DNA of 64,000 nucleotides from Leptotrichia sp. oral taxon 847 (lineage in GTDB: Bacteria > Fusobacteriota > Fusobacteriia > Fusobacteriales > Leptotrichiaceae), in NCBI RefSeq assembly GCF_001553645.1, contig NZ_CP014231.1:682001-746000 (forward strand), read 5' to 3'. The notes beneath the pieces were generated by a model. The model saw only the letters and a list, made by a program, of their open reading frames with translations, made no database searches and was not told the DNA's origin. Numbering within the stretch: position 1 is the first letter of the stretch; each line of letters opens with the position of its first letter. Shown piece by piece: positions 1 through 8,516 of the stretch. Both the position numbers and the translations under genes were made by a program.

Positions 1-436
1 CTGGTATATAAGGCCTTTATTTCTAATACCTTTTTGTTATTTTTCATACAAAAGAAAATTAACGGGCATTTTTATGACAATCTTTTTTCTTTTGACAAGT
101 ATGTTTTGGTTTCCCAAACCAACGAATGTTAGCACACAAGTAAATGAATTTTTAAATTTAGAGCAAAAATTTCTTTTAAATAGTCCTTTTTATACAAAAT
201 TAATAGGAATTTTTATAGTCTTCATTTCTCTATGGGGATTGTCAAAAGCACTGTGGAAAAGAAATTTAAAATTAGGAATTGCAGTTTTAGTGTTAATTGC
301 TATAAGTAAAATGTTTGGAAGTGTTATTTTTGCAGGAGAAGTAGGAAAATCTATTTTTATACCCGCAATTATTGGACTTGTAGTCTGTATTTTAGGTATT
401 TATATATTATTTTACACTTCTAAAAAAAATGATTAA
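1..436 (+). CDS. Membrane protein, 5' end outside the window
   Basis: The reading frame stays open from base 2 of the window to the stop at 434-436, so the internal ATG at 74 is probably not the true start. The translated part upstream of that ATG (WYIRPLFLIPFCYFSYKRK) reads like more of the same membrane protein. At least three hydrophobic segments follow, around FMTIFFLLTSMFW, KLIGIFIVFISLWGL and IIGLVVCILGIYILFY, separated by short basic loops, so it is an integral membrane protein. I recognise no family. No motif suggests a transporter or enzyme class. Confidence 0.6.
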   Translation, partial: WYIRPLFLIPFCYFSYKRKLTGIFMTIFFLLTSMFWFPKPTNVSTQVNEFLNLEQKFLLNSPFYTKLIGIFIVFISLWGLSKALWKRNLKLGIAVLVLIAISKMFGSVIFAGEVGKSIFIPAIIGLVVCILGIYILFYTSKKND

Positions 437-534
437 TTTTTAAAATATAAATATTATCATTATTTAAAATTAAAAAGTTTTTTTATAAATTGAAAACTTT
501 TAAAAAATAAAAAGTACAAAGGAGATCGATTAAA

Positions 535-1017
535 ATGAAATATGAAATAGTGAAAATTAAAGAAAAAACAGTGGTTGGATTGTCTGAAACAATGAGAAAT
601 GACAAAAATACATCAAAAAAAATTGGAAAAATGTGGAATGAGTTTCGCTACGAAAATGGAGGAGAAATAAAAAATATAAGAGACAGAGTAAATAAAAATA
701 CAATGGCAGTTTATTTCGATTACACTAATAAAAATGGTTTTGAATATAGAAATCTTGTGGGTTGTGAAGTGAAAAAGGAAAGTAAAAATATTAATGAAAA
801 ATTGACAAAAATATTCATTCCAAGCGGAAAATACGCAAAATTTTCTCTTTTTGGAAATCCACAGATAGAAGTTACTAATTTCTGGATTAATTTTTGGAAG
901 AATTTTGGAGAACAGGGAGAAAAATTAGAAAGAACTTATACTTATGATTTTGAAGAATATATAGCTGGAGGCGATCCTAAAAATATGGAAATTAATATTT
1001 ATATTGCAGTGAAATAG
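535..1017 (+). CDS. GyrI-like / AraC-type effector-binding domain protein
   Basis: A stand-alone 160-residue ligand-binding protein of the GyrI-like/Cass2 superfamily, the fold that binds drugs or other small molecules in AraC- and MerR-type activators. The C-terminal half is diagnostic: an IPSGKYAKFSLFGNP strand, a W-rich helix (NFWINFWKNFG), then a DFEEY...MEINIYIAVK ending. There is no helix-turn-helix, so it does not bind DNA itself. The start is supported by the site AAAGGAG upstream of ATG 535. The next gene also encodes a GyrI-like protein of a different subtype. Ligand unknown. Confidence 0.75.
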   Translation: MKYEIVKIKEKTVVGLSETMRNDKNTSKKIGKMWNEFRYENGGEIKNIRDRVNKNTMAVYFDYTNKNGFEYRNLVGCEVKKESKNINEKLTKIFIPSGKYAKFSLFGNPQIEVTNFWINFWKNFGEQGEKLERTYTYDFEEYIAGGDPKNMEINIYIAVK

Positions 1018-1146
1018 TTCTTGGGATCTTATTTCAAAAACGAATAATTTTGAAAAAATTTAAAATTATGGATATTACATTAATAATATTCATAAGCGTT
1101 TATTTAAGTAATAAAAAAAATTTAGAACAAAGGAGAATGATTAATT

Positions 1147-1782
1147 ATGACATTTGATTTTAAAAAAGAAGAAAAACAATTTTACAATTCTGGGAAAAAA
1201 CCTGTTATAGTAGAAATTCCTGAAATGAATTTTCTTTCCGTCAGAGGGAAAGGCAATCCAAATGAAGAAAATGGAGAATACAAGAAAGCACTTGAATTAA
1301 TATATGCTATCGCCTATACATTAAAAATGAGTTATAAAAGTGATTACAAAATCGAAGGATTTTTTAATTATGTTGTTCCACCGCTTGAAGGATTGTGGTG
1401 TTCGGAAAAAGAACAGGAAAATAATAAATTGGAAAAAGAAAAGTTAAACTGGATTTCCTTAATAAGATTGCCTGATTTTATTAAAAAAGAAGATTTTGAA
1501 TGGGCTATAAAAGTAGCAACTGACAAAAAGAAAAAAGATTTTTCCAAAGTTAATTTTTTTACTTATAAAGAAGGAATTTGCGTACAATGTGTACACATAG
1601 GTTCTTATGATGACGAGCCTAAAACTATTTCATCAATGGAGGAATATGCCAGAAAAAAAGGTTACGCTTTTAATATAACAGAAAAAACACCTCATCATGA
1701 AATATATTTGAGCGATCCCAGAAAAGTTGACATAAGTAAAATTAAAACGGTCATTCGGTATCCAATAAAAAAGATAAAATAG
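1147..1782 (+). CDS. GyrI-like small-molecule-binding protein (COG4832 type)
   Basis: A 211-residue protein resembling the GyrI-like small-molecule-binding family found as single-domain proteins in Firmicutes and Fusobacteria. Typical features are the N-terminal FDFKKEEKQFYN helix, the PEMNFLSVRGKGNPNEENG segment and the C-terminal HHEIYLSDPRKVDISKIKTVIRYP strand. It has no DNA-binding domain or signal peptide, so it is probably a cytosolic binding protein. AAAGGAGAATG lies upstream of ATG 1147. It follows the previous gene by 129 bp, which leaves room for its own promoter. Its physiological ligand cannot be inferred. Confidence 0.75.
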   Translation: MTFDFKKEEKQFYNSGKKPVIVEIPEMNFLSVRGKGNPNEENGEYKKALELIYAIAYTLKMSYKSDYKIEGFFNYVVPPLEGLWCSEKEQENNKLEKEKLNWISLIRLPDFIKKEDFEWAIKVATDKKKKDFSKVNFFTYKEGICVQCVHIGSYDDEPKTISSMEEYARKKGYAFNITEKTPHHEIYLSDPRKVDISKIKTVIRYPIKKIK

Positions 1783-1816
1783 TCTGTAAAAATTAATAGA
1801 AAAAAGAAAATTATTC

Positions 1817-1907
1817 AGAGAGTGTCTAGATTTTTTTATAAATATATACAAATTCAGTAATGTAGGAATTCTTTGCTGTATTTACATAAAAAAAATTTAC
1901 ACTCTCT
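1817..1907. mobile_element. Miniature inverted-repeat element with IS256-like ends
   Basis: A 91-bp non-coding segment bounded by AGAGAGTGT (1817-1825) and its reverse complement ACACTCTCT (1899-1907). The similarity of the two ends extends imperfectly about 25 bases inward, through a T-run and a TRTAAAT block. The outer bases resemble the ends at 50450-50500 and 56072-56121 (GAGAGTGTCCAGA), which look like IS256-family termini. It lies 3' of the gene ending at 1782. No flanking target duplication was clear. It could instead act as a transcription terminator. Confidence 0.45.
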
Positions 1908-1953
1908 AATTCCCCCAAAATAAGATTTTTTAATCATATTTTATTAATAAGTT

Positions 1954-2430
1954 TTAATCATTTAAATTATCATATATATAAGCTAAATTTAAAGTTCGTT
2001 CTTTCACGGTTCTTATTTTTGCTGAAATTGCACGATTAATTCCAAGTGTTCCACCTTCTTCATTTTCTATACAATATCTGAAAGTTCCGTCATCATCTCT
2101 ATATTCTATCCAGTCTTTTTGTGCTTGAATCAAACGTTCTTTCGCTTTAGGATTCAATTTTTTCATCAACTTATTATAAATAATATTTAATTCTTTGTCC
2201 CAATAATCATAAATTTCTTGAGCTGCTCTTCTAAAATTATAGTCATTTCCACTCACATCTTTATATTTTGAAATAACATTTTTTTCAATTTTACTCATTC
2301 TTAATTTTAGTTCATTGGTATAACTTCCTGTCATTTCATTTGTATCGCTATATATCACATTTTTTGAAAAGATTAGTGAAGAAACTGTTAAAAATAATAT
2401 AATTACCGTATTAAAAAAATTTTTTTTCAT
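1954..2430 (-). CDS. Secreted LprI-like (DUF1311) protein
   Basis: A small exported protein with an N-terminal signal peptide (MKKNFFNTVIILFLTVSSLIFS) and an LprI/DUF1311-like domain: an acidic and lysine-rich helix, then YDYWDKELNIIYNKLMKKL and AQKDWIEYRDDDG. LprI relatives are periplasmic proteins, one of which inhibits lysozyme; that activity cannot be assumed here. The cysteine pattern is incomplete: only one Cys (RYCIENEEG) is visible after the W-YRD motif. The start is placed at ATG 2430 because GAGGTG sits 6 bases upstream; the GTG at 2439 is part of that ribosome site. Confidence 0.7.
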   Translation of the reverse strand: MKKNFFNTVIILFLTVSSLIFSKNVIYSDTNEMTGSYTNELKLRMSKIEKNVISKYKDVSGNDYNFRRAAQEIYDYWDKELNIIYNKLMKKLNPKAKERLIQAQKDWIEYRDDDGTFRYCIENEEGGTLGINRAISAKIRTVKERTLNLAYIYDNLND

Positions 2431-2561
2431 TCTTATCACCTCATTTTTAATTCTTCCATAATTAGTTATTTTCGTAATCTCCTTTCGTTAATATTATACC
2501 TTAATAAACTATGGGAATTTTGGTTTTATAAAAAATTTCAATTCTTCAAGTAATAAAAAAT

Positions 2562-2590
2562 CAAAAAAAGAACTAGATATTTCCAGTTCT
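2562..2590 (-). terminator. Rho-independent terminator of tuf
   Basis: On the minus strand AGAACT and AGTTCT pair around a short AT-rich loop and are followed by seven T residues. The hairpin begins 30 bases after the tuf stop codon, as expected for a monocistronic tuf transcript. Confidence 0.7.
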
Positions 2591-2620
2591 TTTTATATTA
2601 TGATGATTTTAGTAAATCAG

Positions 2621-3805
2621 TTATTTAGTAATAGTTGCAACTACTCCTGAAGCTACTGTTCTTCCACCTTCTCTTATAGCAAATCTCAATCCTTCTTCCA
2701 TCGCAATTGGGTGAATTAATTCCACTGTCATTTCAATGTTATCTCCTGGCATTACCATTTCTACTCCTTCTGGTAGTTTTACTTCTCCTGTAATGTCAGT
2801 CGTTCTGAAATAAAATTGTGGTTTGTATCCTGTAAAGAATGGTGTATGTCTTCCACCTTCATCTTTTGTAAGTACGTATACTTCTGATTTGAATCCTGTA
2901 TGTGGTGTGATTGTTCCTGGTTTTGCTAACACTTGTCCTCTTTCCACTTCTTCTTTCTTAGTTCCTCTTAGCAATGCTCCTATATTATCTCCAGCTTGTC
3001 CTGAATCCAATAACTTTCTGAACATTTCCACTCCTGTTACTGTAGTTTTTGAAGTCGGTTTGATTCCTACTATTTCTACTTCTTCCCCAACTTTTACTAC
3101 TCCTCTTTCTACTCTTCCTGTTACTACTGTTCCTCTTCCTGTAATTGTGAACACATCTTCAATCGGCATAAGGAATGGTTGGTCAATTGGTCTTTCTGGT
3201 GTCGGAATATATGTATCTACCGCATCCATTAATTCCATTATTTTTTCTACCCATTTTGCTTCCCCATTTAATGCTCCTAATGCTGATCCAGCTATTATTG
3301 GTACGTCATCTCCTGGGAATCCGTATTCGTTTAATAGTTCTCTTACTTCCATTTCTACCAATTCTAGTAATTCTTCGTCGTCTACCATATCAACTTTGTT
3401 TAAGAATACTACAATGTAAGGTACTCCAACCTGTCTTGCCAATAGAATATGTTCTCTTGTTTGAGGCATTGGTCCATCAGCTGCTGATACTACTAGGATT
3501 GCTCCATCCATCTGAGCTGCTCCTGTAATCATATTTTTTACATAATCCGCATGTCCTGGACAGTCTACGTGTGCGTAGTGTCTTTTTGCTGTTTCATACT
3601 CAATATGAGCTGTGTTAATTGTGATTCCTCTTTCTCTTTCTTCAGGAGCTTGGTCGATATTTTCAAAATCAACTTTTTCTGCAAGCCCTTTATCAGACAA
3701 CACTTTTGAAATTGCTGCTGTCAAAGTAGTTTTTCCGTGGTCTACATGACCAATTGTTCCTATGTTTACGTGTGGTTTACTTCTGTCAAATTTAGCTTTT
3801 GCCAT
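2621..3805 (-). CDS. tuf: Translation elongation factor Tu
   Basis: EF-Tu delivers aminoacyl-tRNA to the ribosome as a GTP complex. All G motifs are present: GHVDHGKTT (G1), the RGITI switch, DCPGH (G3), NKVD (G4) and SALGA (G5), followed by the two beta-barrel domains ending at VVATITK. At 394 residues it has the normal length. The frame is open further upstream, but [20 protein letters not shown] with an AGGAGG-like site (ATGGAGGAAAA) fixes the start at 3805. It stands alone, with its own promoter and terminator, rather than inside a visible rpsL-rpsG-fusA-tuf operon. Confidence 0.98.
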   Translation of the reverse strand: MAKAKFDRSKPHVNIGTIGHVDHGKTTLTAAISKVLSDKGLAEKVDFENIDQAPEERERGITINTAHIEYETAKRHYAHVDCPGHADYVKNMITGAAQMDGAILVVSAADGPMPQTREHILLARQVGVPYIVVFLNKVDMVDDEELLELVEMEVRELLNEYGFPGDDVPIIAGSALGALNGEAKWVEKIMELMDAVDTYIPTPERPIDQPFLMPIEDVFTITGRGTVVTGRVERGVVKVGEEVEIVGIKPTSKTTVTGVEMFRKLLDSGQAGDNIGALLRGTKKEEVERGQVLAKPGTITPHTGFKSEVYVLTKDEGGRHTPFFTGYKPQFYFRTTDITGEVKLPEGVEMVMPGDNIEMTVELIHPIAMEEGLRFAIREGGRTVASGVVATITK

Positions 3806-3845
3806 ATTTCTCTTTTTCCTCCATATTTTTTTATTTCTTGTCTTA

Positions 3846-3874
3846 ATATTAGCATATTTACAAAAAAAATGCAA
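3846..3874 (-). promoter_or_regulatory. tuf promoter
   Basis: On the minus strand, TTGCAT (3869-3874) and TAATAT (3846-3851) are spaced by exactly 17 bases, a good sigma-70 type match just upstream of the tuf ribosome site. It explains expression of tuf separately from the genes to its right. Confidence 0.65.
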
Positions 3875-3986
3875 GTATGATAAATCATTTTTTCAAAAAA
3901 TTTATTAAATTTTTATAAAATTTTATTTTAAAAAGAGAGCATAAGAAGCATTTTCTCGCTAAAGATCCAGTTGCAAAACAGATTTT

Positions 3987-5435
3987 TTATTTTAATTTCC
4001 AAGTTAGTGGTGAAAATAATATTAACATCGGAAAAATTTCCAATCTTCCAGCAAGCATTGCAAAACTTAATACAATTTTAGAAAAATCATTTAAGTTGGC
4101 AAAGCTGTATGCAGGACCCACTTTTCCAAGTCCTGGACCTATGTTATTAAAAGTTGCAGCAACTGCGCTAAATGCTGTTAAAAAATCATCTGTGGAAAAT
4201 GAAATCAATAAAAGCATCGCCATAAAAACTACTGCATAAACTACAAAATACACTGCTATACTTTTTTGCATTTTCAAACTTACTGGTTTGTCTTCGTAAG
4301 AGATTGAAATAACACGGTTGGGACTTATCATTTGTCTTATTTCTGCAAAGTGTATTTTTATCATTAGAATTACCCTGGAAATTTTTAATCCGCCTGCGGT
4401 AGAACCAGCACACGCACCAAAAAACATAAGTATCAACAAAATTACTTGCGAAAAAAGTGGCCATTTTCCAAAATCTGCCGTTGAGTATCCCGTTGTTGTC
4501 ATCACAGAAGATACAGAAAATAACACATCTCTTATACATTGTAATATCGAACTGTATGATTTTGAAATATTTATGACTATTAGCGCAACCGAAACAAATA
4601 CAATGAGTAAATAATATTTTAACTCTTCATTTTTTAGCACATCTTTTACTTTCCCGATTAAAATAAAATAATAAACATTAAAATTTACTCCAAAAACTAA
4701 CATTCCAATCGACAGTACAACATCAATATAAGCGCTGTGATACGGCAAAATACTTCCATTTCTTATACCAAAGCCACCTGTCCCAGCTGTTCCAAATGCA
4801 AGTAAACTTGCTTCAAATAAATTTAGACCTCCAAATAGCAGTAAAATTATCAAAACTATTGTCATAACTGTATATATTTTGTACAACACTCTTGCGGTAG
4901 ACGACAATTTTGAAACTATTTTACCAAATGTCGGTCCTGGAACTTCAGCTTTCATTACATAGACAGAAGTTGGAGAATATTTTGGCAAAATTGCAAGTGC
5001 TAAAACTAGAACCCCCATTCCTCCTACAAAGTGAGTAAAACTTCGCCAAAATAAATTTGAGTGACTAATTTTGGTCAAGTCTGTAATTATGCTCGAACCT
5101 GTTGTCGTAAAACCGCTGACAACCTCGAAAAAGGCATCTACAAATGACGGTATCTCTTTCGATATTACAAACGGGAGTGCTCCGAAAGCTGACATAAATA
5201 TCCAAGATAAAGCCACTATTACGAAACCTTCTCTCCCTTGAATATTTTTATCAATTGGAATTTTTAGCGACATTAGAAGACCTACTGCCAAAAGTAGTAA
5301 AATCACTATTCCATATGACATCTTATGTAAAATATCCTCTTTGTATAAAAAGCTTATAATTAATGGCAAAAACATCAGTCCAGCTTCTAGTATTAAAATT
5401 TTTCCAATTACAAAACTTATCATTTTTTTGTTCAT
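3987..5435 (-). CDS. trkH: TrkH-type potassium transporter membrane subunit
   Basis: The ion-translocating subunit of a Trk/Ktr potassium uptake system in the inner membrane. At 482 residues it has the TrkH length. The four pore-loop signatures are visible in order: EVVSGFTTTGSSI, LAFGTAGTGGFG, SSVMTTTGYST and AATFNNIGPGLG. Multiple hydrophobic helices flank them. It lies 38 bases downstream of the TrkA gene and has its own site (AAGGAGCAAGAAAATG), so the two form one operon. A second, shorter system of the same superfamily lies at 37.7-39.8 kb. Confidence 0.93.
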   Translation of the reverse strand: MNKKMISFVIGKILILEAGLMFLPLIISFLYKEDILHKMSYGIVILLLLAVGLLMSLKIPIDKNIQGREGFVIVALSWIFMSAFGALPFVISKEIPSFVDAFFEVVSGFTTTGSSIITDLTKISHSNLFWRSFTHFVGGMGVLVLALAILPKYSPTSVYVMKAEVPGPTFGKIVSKLSSTARVLYKIYTVMTIVLIILLLFGGLNLFEASLLAFGTAGTGGFGIRNGSILPYHSAYIDVVLSIGMLVFGVNFNVYYFILIGKVKDVLKNEELKYYLLIVFVSVALIVINISKSYSSILQCIRDVLFSVSSVMTTTGYSTADFGKWPLFSQVILLILMFFGACAGSTAGGLKISRVILMIKIHFAEIRQMISPNRVISISYEDKPVSLKMQKSIAVYFVVYAVVFMAMLLLISFSTDDFLTAFSAVAATFNNIGPGLGKVGPAYSFANLNDFSKIVLSFAMLAGRLEIFPMLILFSPLTWKLK

Positions 5436-5472
5436 TTTCTTGCTCCTTGTAATTAATTTGTTATTTAATTAT

Positions 5473-6825
5473 TTATTTTAAAACAATTCCTTCAAAGTCA
5501 TCTATTGGAGTTGTCGTTATAATCATTACATAATCTCCAGTTTCTATCGTATCATTTCCACCAGGAAAAATTAAATTGTCATTTCTAAAAATACCTGCAA
5601 TTATTACACTTGTCTTTAATTTTAAATCTTTTAGTGGAATTCCAACTATATGGCTTTCTTTTTTTATTTCAAAAATAATAAGTTCTACTCTATTTTCACA
5701 CAATCTGTGGAGCGTTTTCATTTTTGAGCCTCTTGTATTTATTCTAGCTCTGACTACTCTTATTATGATGTCAGCGATAACTTTTTTAGGAATTACAGTT
5801 GATTTTACCCCGTAATCTTCAATAATTGGAAGAAGTAATGTCCTGTCTATTTTTGTAACTATTTTTGAAGCTGTGAGTGATCTTGCAAACATTGATAAAA
5901 CCATATTTTCTTCATCACTGTCACTAAGCATAACAATGGAATCAAAATTTTTAATTCCTTCATCTATTAAAAATTCGTGATCTGTCTCATCTCCATAAAT
6001 TGCGCAAACATTTGGAAATGTTTGACTTAGATGTTCTAATTTTTGCATATCGCTGTCAATGACTTTCACTTGTTTTTTTTCTCTTAAAAGAATGTCTATC
6101 AAATAATGAGAAATTGTTCCTCCACCAATGATCATCGAAGAATTTACATATCGACTGTATCCCATTTTTTTGTAAAATTTTCTAACGGCTTCTGTCGGTC
6201 CCATAACATAAATTACGTCATTTTCCAAAATTTGAAAATCTCCAGATGGAATAAACACATCGTTTCCTCTTTCAACAATACAGATTATAACTTTTTCACT
6301 TTGATCTACATCCAAGTCTTTTAGGTGCATATCCTTTAGAAAACTGTTTTCTTCAATTTTTAGTGAAATCATATTCGCTCTTTGCCAAAAAAAACTTTCT
6401 GCACTTAAGGCATTTGGAAAGAATAATTTATTTGCTATGTTTTTAGCTGATTCCATTTCTGGATTTACTATTAGCGAAATACCTAAATCATCTCTGACAA
6501 AACTCAAATTTGAACCGTATTCAGGATTTCTTACCCTTGAAATCGTATATTTTGCTCCCATTTTTCTTGCAATAATACAAGCCATTATGTTTAATTCATC
6601 AGTTGGCGTTGTTGCGATGAAAATGTCCGCTGTATCAGTTCCAGCTTCAAGCAGTGTTTCATATGAGGCTCCGTTTCCTATATATCCTGTTACATCATTT
6701 GTTTCAACTATTTTATTCAGTCTTTGCTCTTCCTTTTCAACTAATATGACATCATTTCCGACTTCAGATAATTCGCTACAAAGCGCTTCACCCACAACAC
6801 CGGCTCCAACTATAATTATTTTCAT
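5473..6825 (-). CDS. trkA: Trk potassium uptake regulatory subunit TrkA
   Basis: Cytosolic NAD(H)-binding gating subunit of the Trk potassium transporter. It is a tandem protein: RCK-N (MKIIIVGAGVVGEALCSEL, Rossmann GxGxxG), RCK-C at about 135-215, a second RCK-N starting near SSMIIGGGTISHYL, and a final RCK-C ending in GDYVMIITT. The length of 450 residues fits two-repeat TrkA. The start is put at 6825 because the Rossmann strand begins there and the longer frame to 6858 has no ribosome site. It is the first gene of the trkA-trkH operon. Confidence 0.92.
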   Translation of the reverse strand: MKIIIVGAGVVGEALCSELSEVGNDVILVEKEEQRLNKIVETNDVTGYIGNGASYETLLEAGTDTADIFIATTPTDELNIMACIIARKMGAKYTISRVRNPEYGSNLSFVRDDLGISLIVNPEMESAKNIANKLFFPNALSAESFFWQRANMISLKIEENSFLKDMHLKDLDVDQSEKVIICIVERGNDVFIPSGDFQILENDVIYVMGPTEAVRKFYKKMGYSRYVNSSMIIGGGTISHYLIDILLREKKQVKVIDSDMQKLEHLSQTFPNVCAIYGDETDHEFLIDEGIKNFDSIVMLSDSDEENMVLSMFARSLTASKIVTKIDRTLLLPIIEDYGVKSTVIPKKVIADIIIRVVRARINTRGSKMKTLHRLCENRVELIIFEIKKESHIVGIPLKDLKLKTSVIIAGIFRNDNLIFPGGNDTIETGDYVMIITTTPIDDFEGIVLK

Positions 6826-6889
6826 AAATTTTCCCACTTTCTCCTTGTCTACAAACATATGAATTTTTAGTATATTACAGATAAAAATT

Positions 6890-7858
6890 TTATTTTTTTA
6901 GATTTTTAGCCACTTCTTTTGCATAATAAGTTATTATAGCAACGGCTCCTGCTCTTTTCATCGCGTACATTTGCTCCATTACAACTTTTTCCTCATCTAT
7001 CCAACCATTTTGTGCCGCAGCTTTTGTCATAGAATATTCCCCTGAAACGCTGTATGCCACTGTTGGCACTTCAAATGAATCGCTTACTTTCTTTAACACG
7101 TCAAGATAAGCAAGTCCTGGTTTTACAATTACAATGTCCGCTCCCTGTTTTAAATCCTCATTGACTTCGCTAATTATATCTCTATTTCGTCTAAAATCCA
7201 TCTGATAAGATTTTCTATCACCAAATTGCGGTGCTGAATCAGCTGCATCTCTAAAAGGTCCATAAAATGCTGAAGAATATTTCACAGAATAAGCCATTAT
7301 CGGTACATTCTCAAAATGATTTTTTTCTAAAACTTCTTTAATTTTTTCAATCCTTCCGTCCATCATATCTGACGGAGCCACAATATCCGCTCCCGCTTTT
7401 ACATATGACAACGCAATTTTTCCAATTATTTCTATCGTTTCGTCATTTTTCACATATCCATTTTTGTCTAAAATTCCACAATGTCCATGACTTGTGTATT
7501 CACAGCAACAAACATCACAAATTACCAAAAAATTATCATAATTTTTTTTAATAAATCTTACCGCGTTTTGAATAACACCATTTTCATCATAAGCCTGCGA
7601 TGCACATTCATCTTTGTGTTTCGGTATCCCAAAAAGCAAAATAGAATTTATCCCCAATTTTACAAGTTCATCTAGCTCTTCCGAAAGTCTATCTACTGAG
7701 TATCTAAAAATTCCTGGCATTGATGGAATTTCATTTTTAATGTTTTCCCCCTCTTCAATAAAAATTGGATAAATCAAATCAGATTTTTCCAAATACACAT
7801 CTTTTACAAGGTTTCTAATTATTTCATTTTTTCTCAATTTTCTGTGTCTTTTAAACAT
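6890..7858 (-). CDS. hemB: Delta-aminolevulinic acid dehydratase (porphobilinogen synthase)
   Basis: HemB condenses two 5-aminolevulinate molecules to porphobilinogen in tetrapyrrole synthesis. The zinc-binding cysteine cluster (CDVCCCEYTSHGHCG), the first active-site lysine (MAYSVKYSSAFYGPFRDA) and the Schiff-base lysine (VIVKPGLAYLD) are all present; 322 residues is normal. The start is set at 7858 (MFKRHRKLRK) with GGAG seven bases upstream. This ATG overlaps the stop of the upstream precorrin-2 dehydrogenase frame (ATGTTTAA), suggesting translational coupling. No hemA, hemC or hemD is in the window; the product could feed siroheme for the sulfite reductase at 35.8 kb. Confidence 0.95.
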   Translation of the reverse strand: MFKRHRKLRKNEIIRNLVKDVYLEKSDLIYPIFIEEGENIKNEIPSMPGIFRYSVDRLSEELDELVKLGINSILLFGIPKHKDECASQAYDENGVIQNAVRFIKKNYDNFLVICDVCCCEYTSHGHCGILDKNGYVKNDETIEIIGKIALSYVKAGADIVAPSDMMDGRIEKIKEVLEKNHFENVPIMAYSVKYSSAFYGPFRDAADSAPQFGDRKSYQMDFRRNRDIISEVNEDLKQGADIVIVKPGLAYLDVLKKVSDSFEVPTVAYSVSGEYSMTKAAAQNGWIDEEKVVMEQMYAMKRAGAVAIITYYAKEVAKNLKK

Positions 7859-8341
7859 TTTCTTCTCCATTCTCTAAATTTTCAATTTTATTCAAAACTT
7901 TTTTTATCTCTTCCTTCATCGCTCGACTTCGCTTACAGTTTTTCCCATTCGTAGAAATTGAAATTTGAAACTCACTATTTTTCACAACTCCAGTAAACAT
8001 TGTATTCATCATGGTTTTTGAAGAAACGTTGTTCACTAAAATATTATTTCTATCACAAATCAACGCAATTTTTTCATTCAAATCCGCATCATCAGTTGCA
8101 GTTATTACCAAAAAATAATTTTTTACGATTTTTTCAATTTCATTTTGACTATTTTCCAAATTTTTTTTATAATTTTTAAATTTTTAATTTTCAAAATTTC
8201 ACTTTCTTTTATTTCTTTTCCTAAAACTGTAATGTCCGTGCCGTATTCTGTAATTTTTTTTATTTTTCTTTTTGCAACTTTTCCTGCACCAATTACCAAA
8301 ATTTTTTTATCTTTCAAATTAACACACATTGGGAAAAACAT
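7851..8341 (-). pseudogene. Precorrin-2 dehydrogenase (CysG N-terminal/Met8 type), split by a frame change
   Basis: Siroheme-synthase N-terminal domain, which oxidises precorrin-2 to sirohydrochlorin with NAD. The 5' part (8341 to about 8165) encodes MCVNLKDKKILVIGAGKVAKRK, the NAD-binding Rossmann start. The 3' part (about 8159 to 7851) encodes NYFLVITATDDADLNEKIA and VNNVSSKTMMNTMF, the continuation of the same domain in another frame. The frames meet at a run of eight A residues on the coding strand (8161-8168); one more A would join them. Reading ATA-AAA-AAA-ATT gives an A-AAA-AAA heptamer, a classic -1 slip sequence, so recoding or polymerase slippage could yield the full protein. Otherwise it is a pseudogene or a sequencing error. 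AAAGGAG supports start 8341. Confidence 0.75.
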
Positions 8342-8482
8342 TTTATCTCCTTTTTTTGTTTATTTTCCAAACTTTTTTAATTTTTATTTTTTACTTTCTA
8401 AAATCTTATTTTATTTTTATTTTTTTACTACAAAAATTATAGATATATTTTTTATTTTACTACATCTTAATTTTTTATGATT

Positions 8483-8510
8483 AGTTTTTTTTAAAAAAAT
8501 AAAAAAAACT
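8483..8510 (-). terminator. Possible terminator after mnmA
   Basis: A ten-base A/T inverted repeat (AGTTTTTTTT against AAAAAAAACT) with an eight-base spacer lies just after the mnmA stop codon. It is a weak, all-AT stem apart from one GC pair. Confidence 0.35.
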
Positions 8511-8516
8511 TATTTT

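Noticed and set aside
2823-3528. Long plus-strand frames opposite tuf
   Set aside because: They are antisense shadows of the strongly biased tuf codons, with low-complexity content and no ribosome sites.
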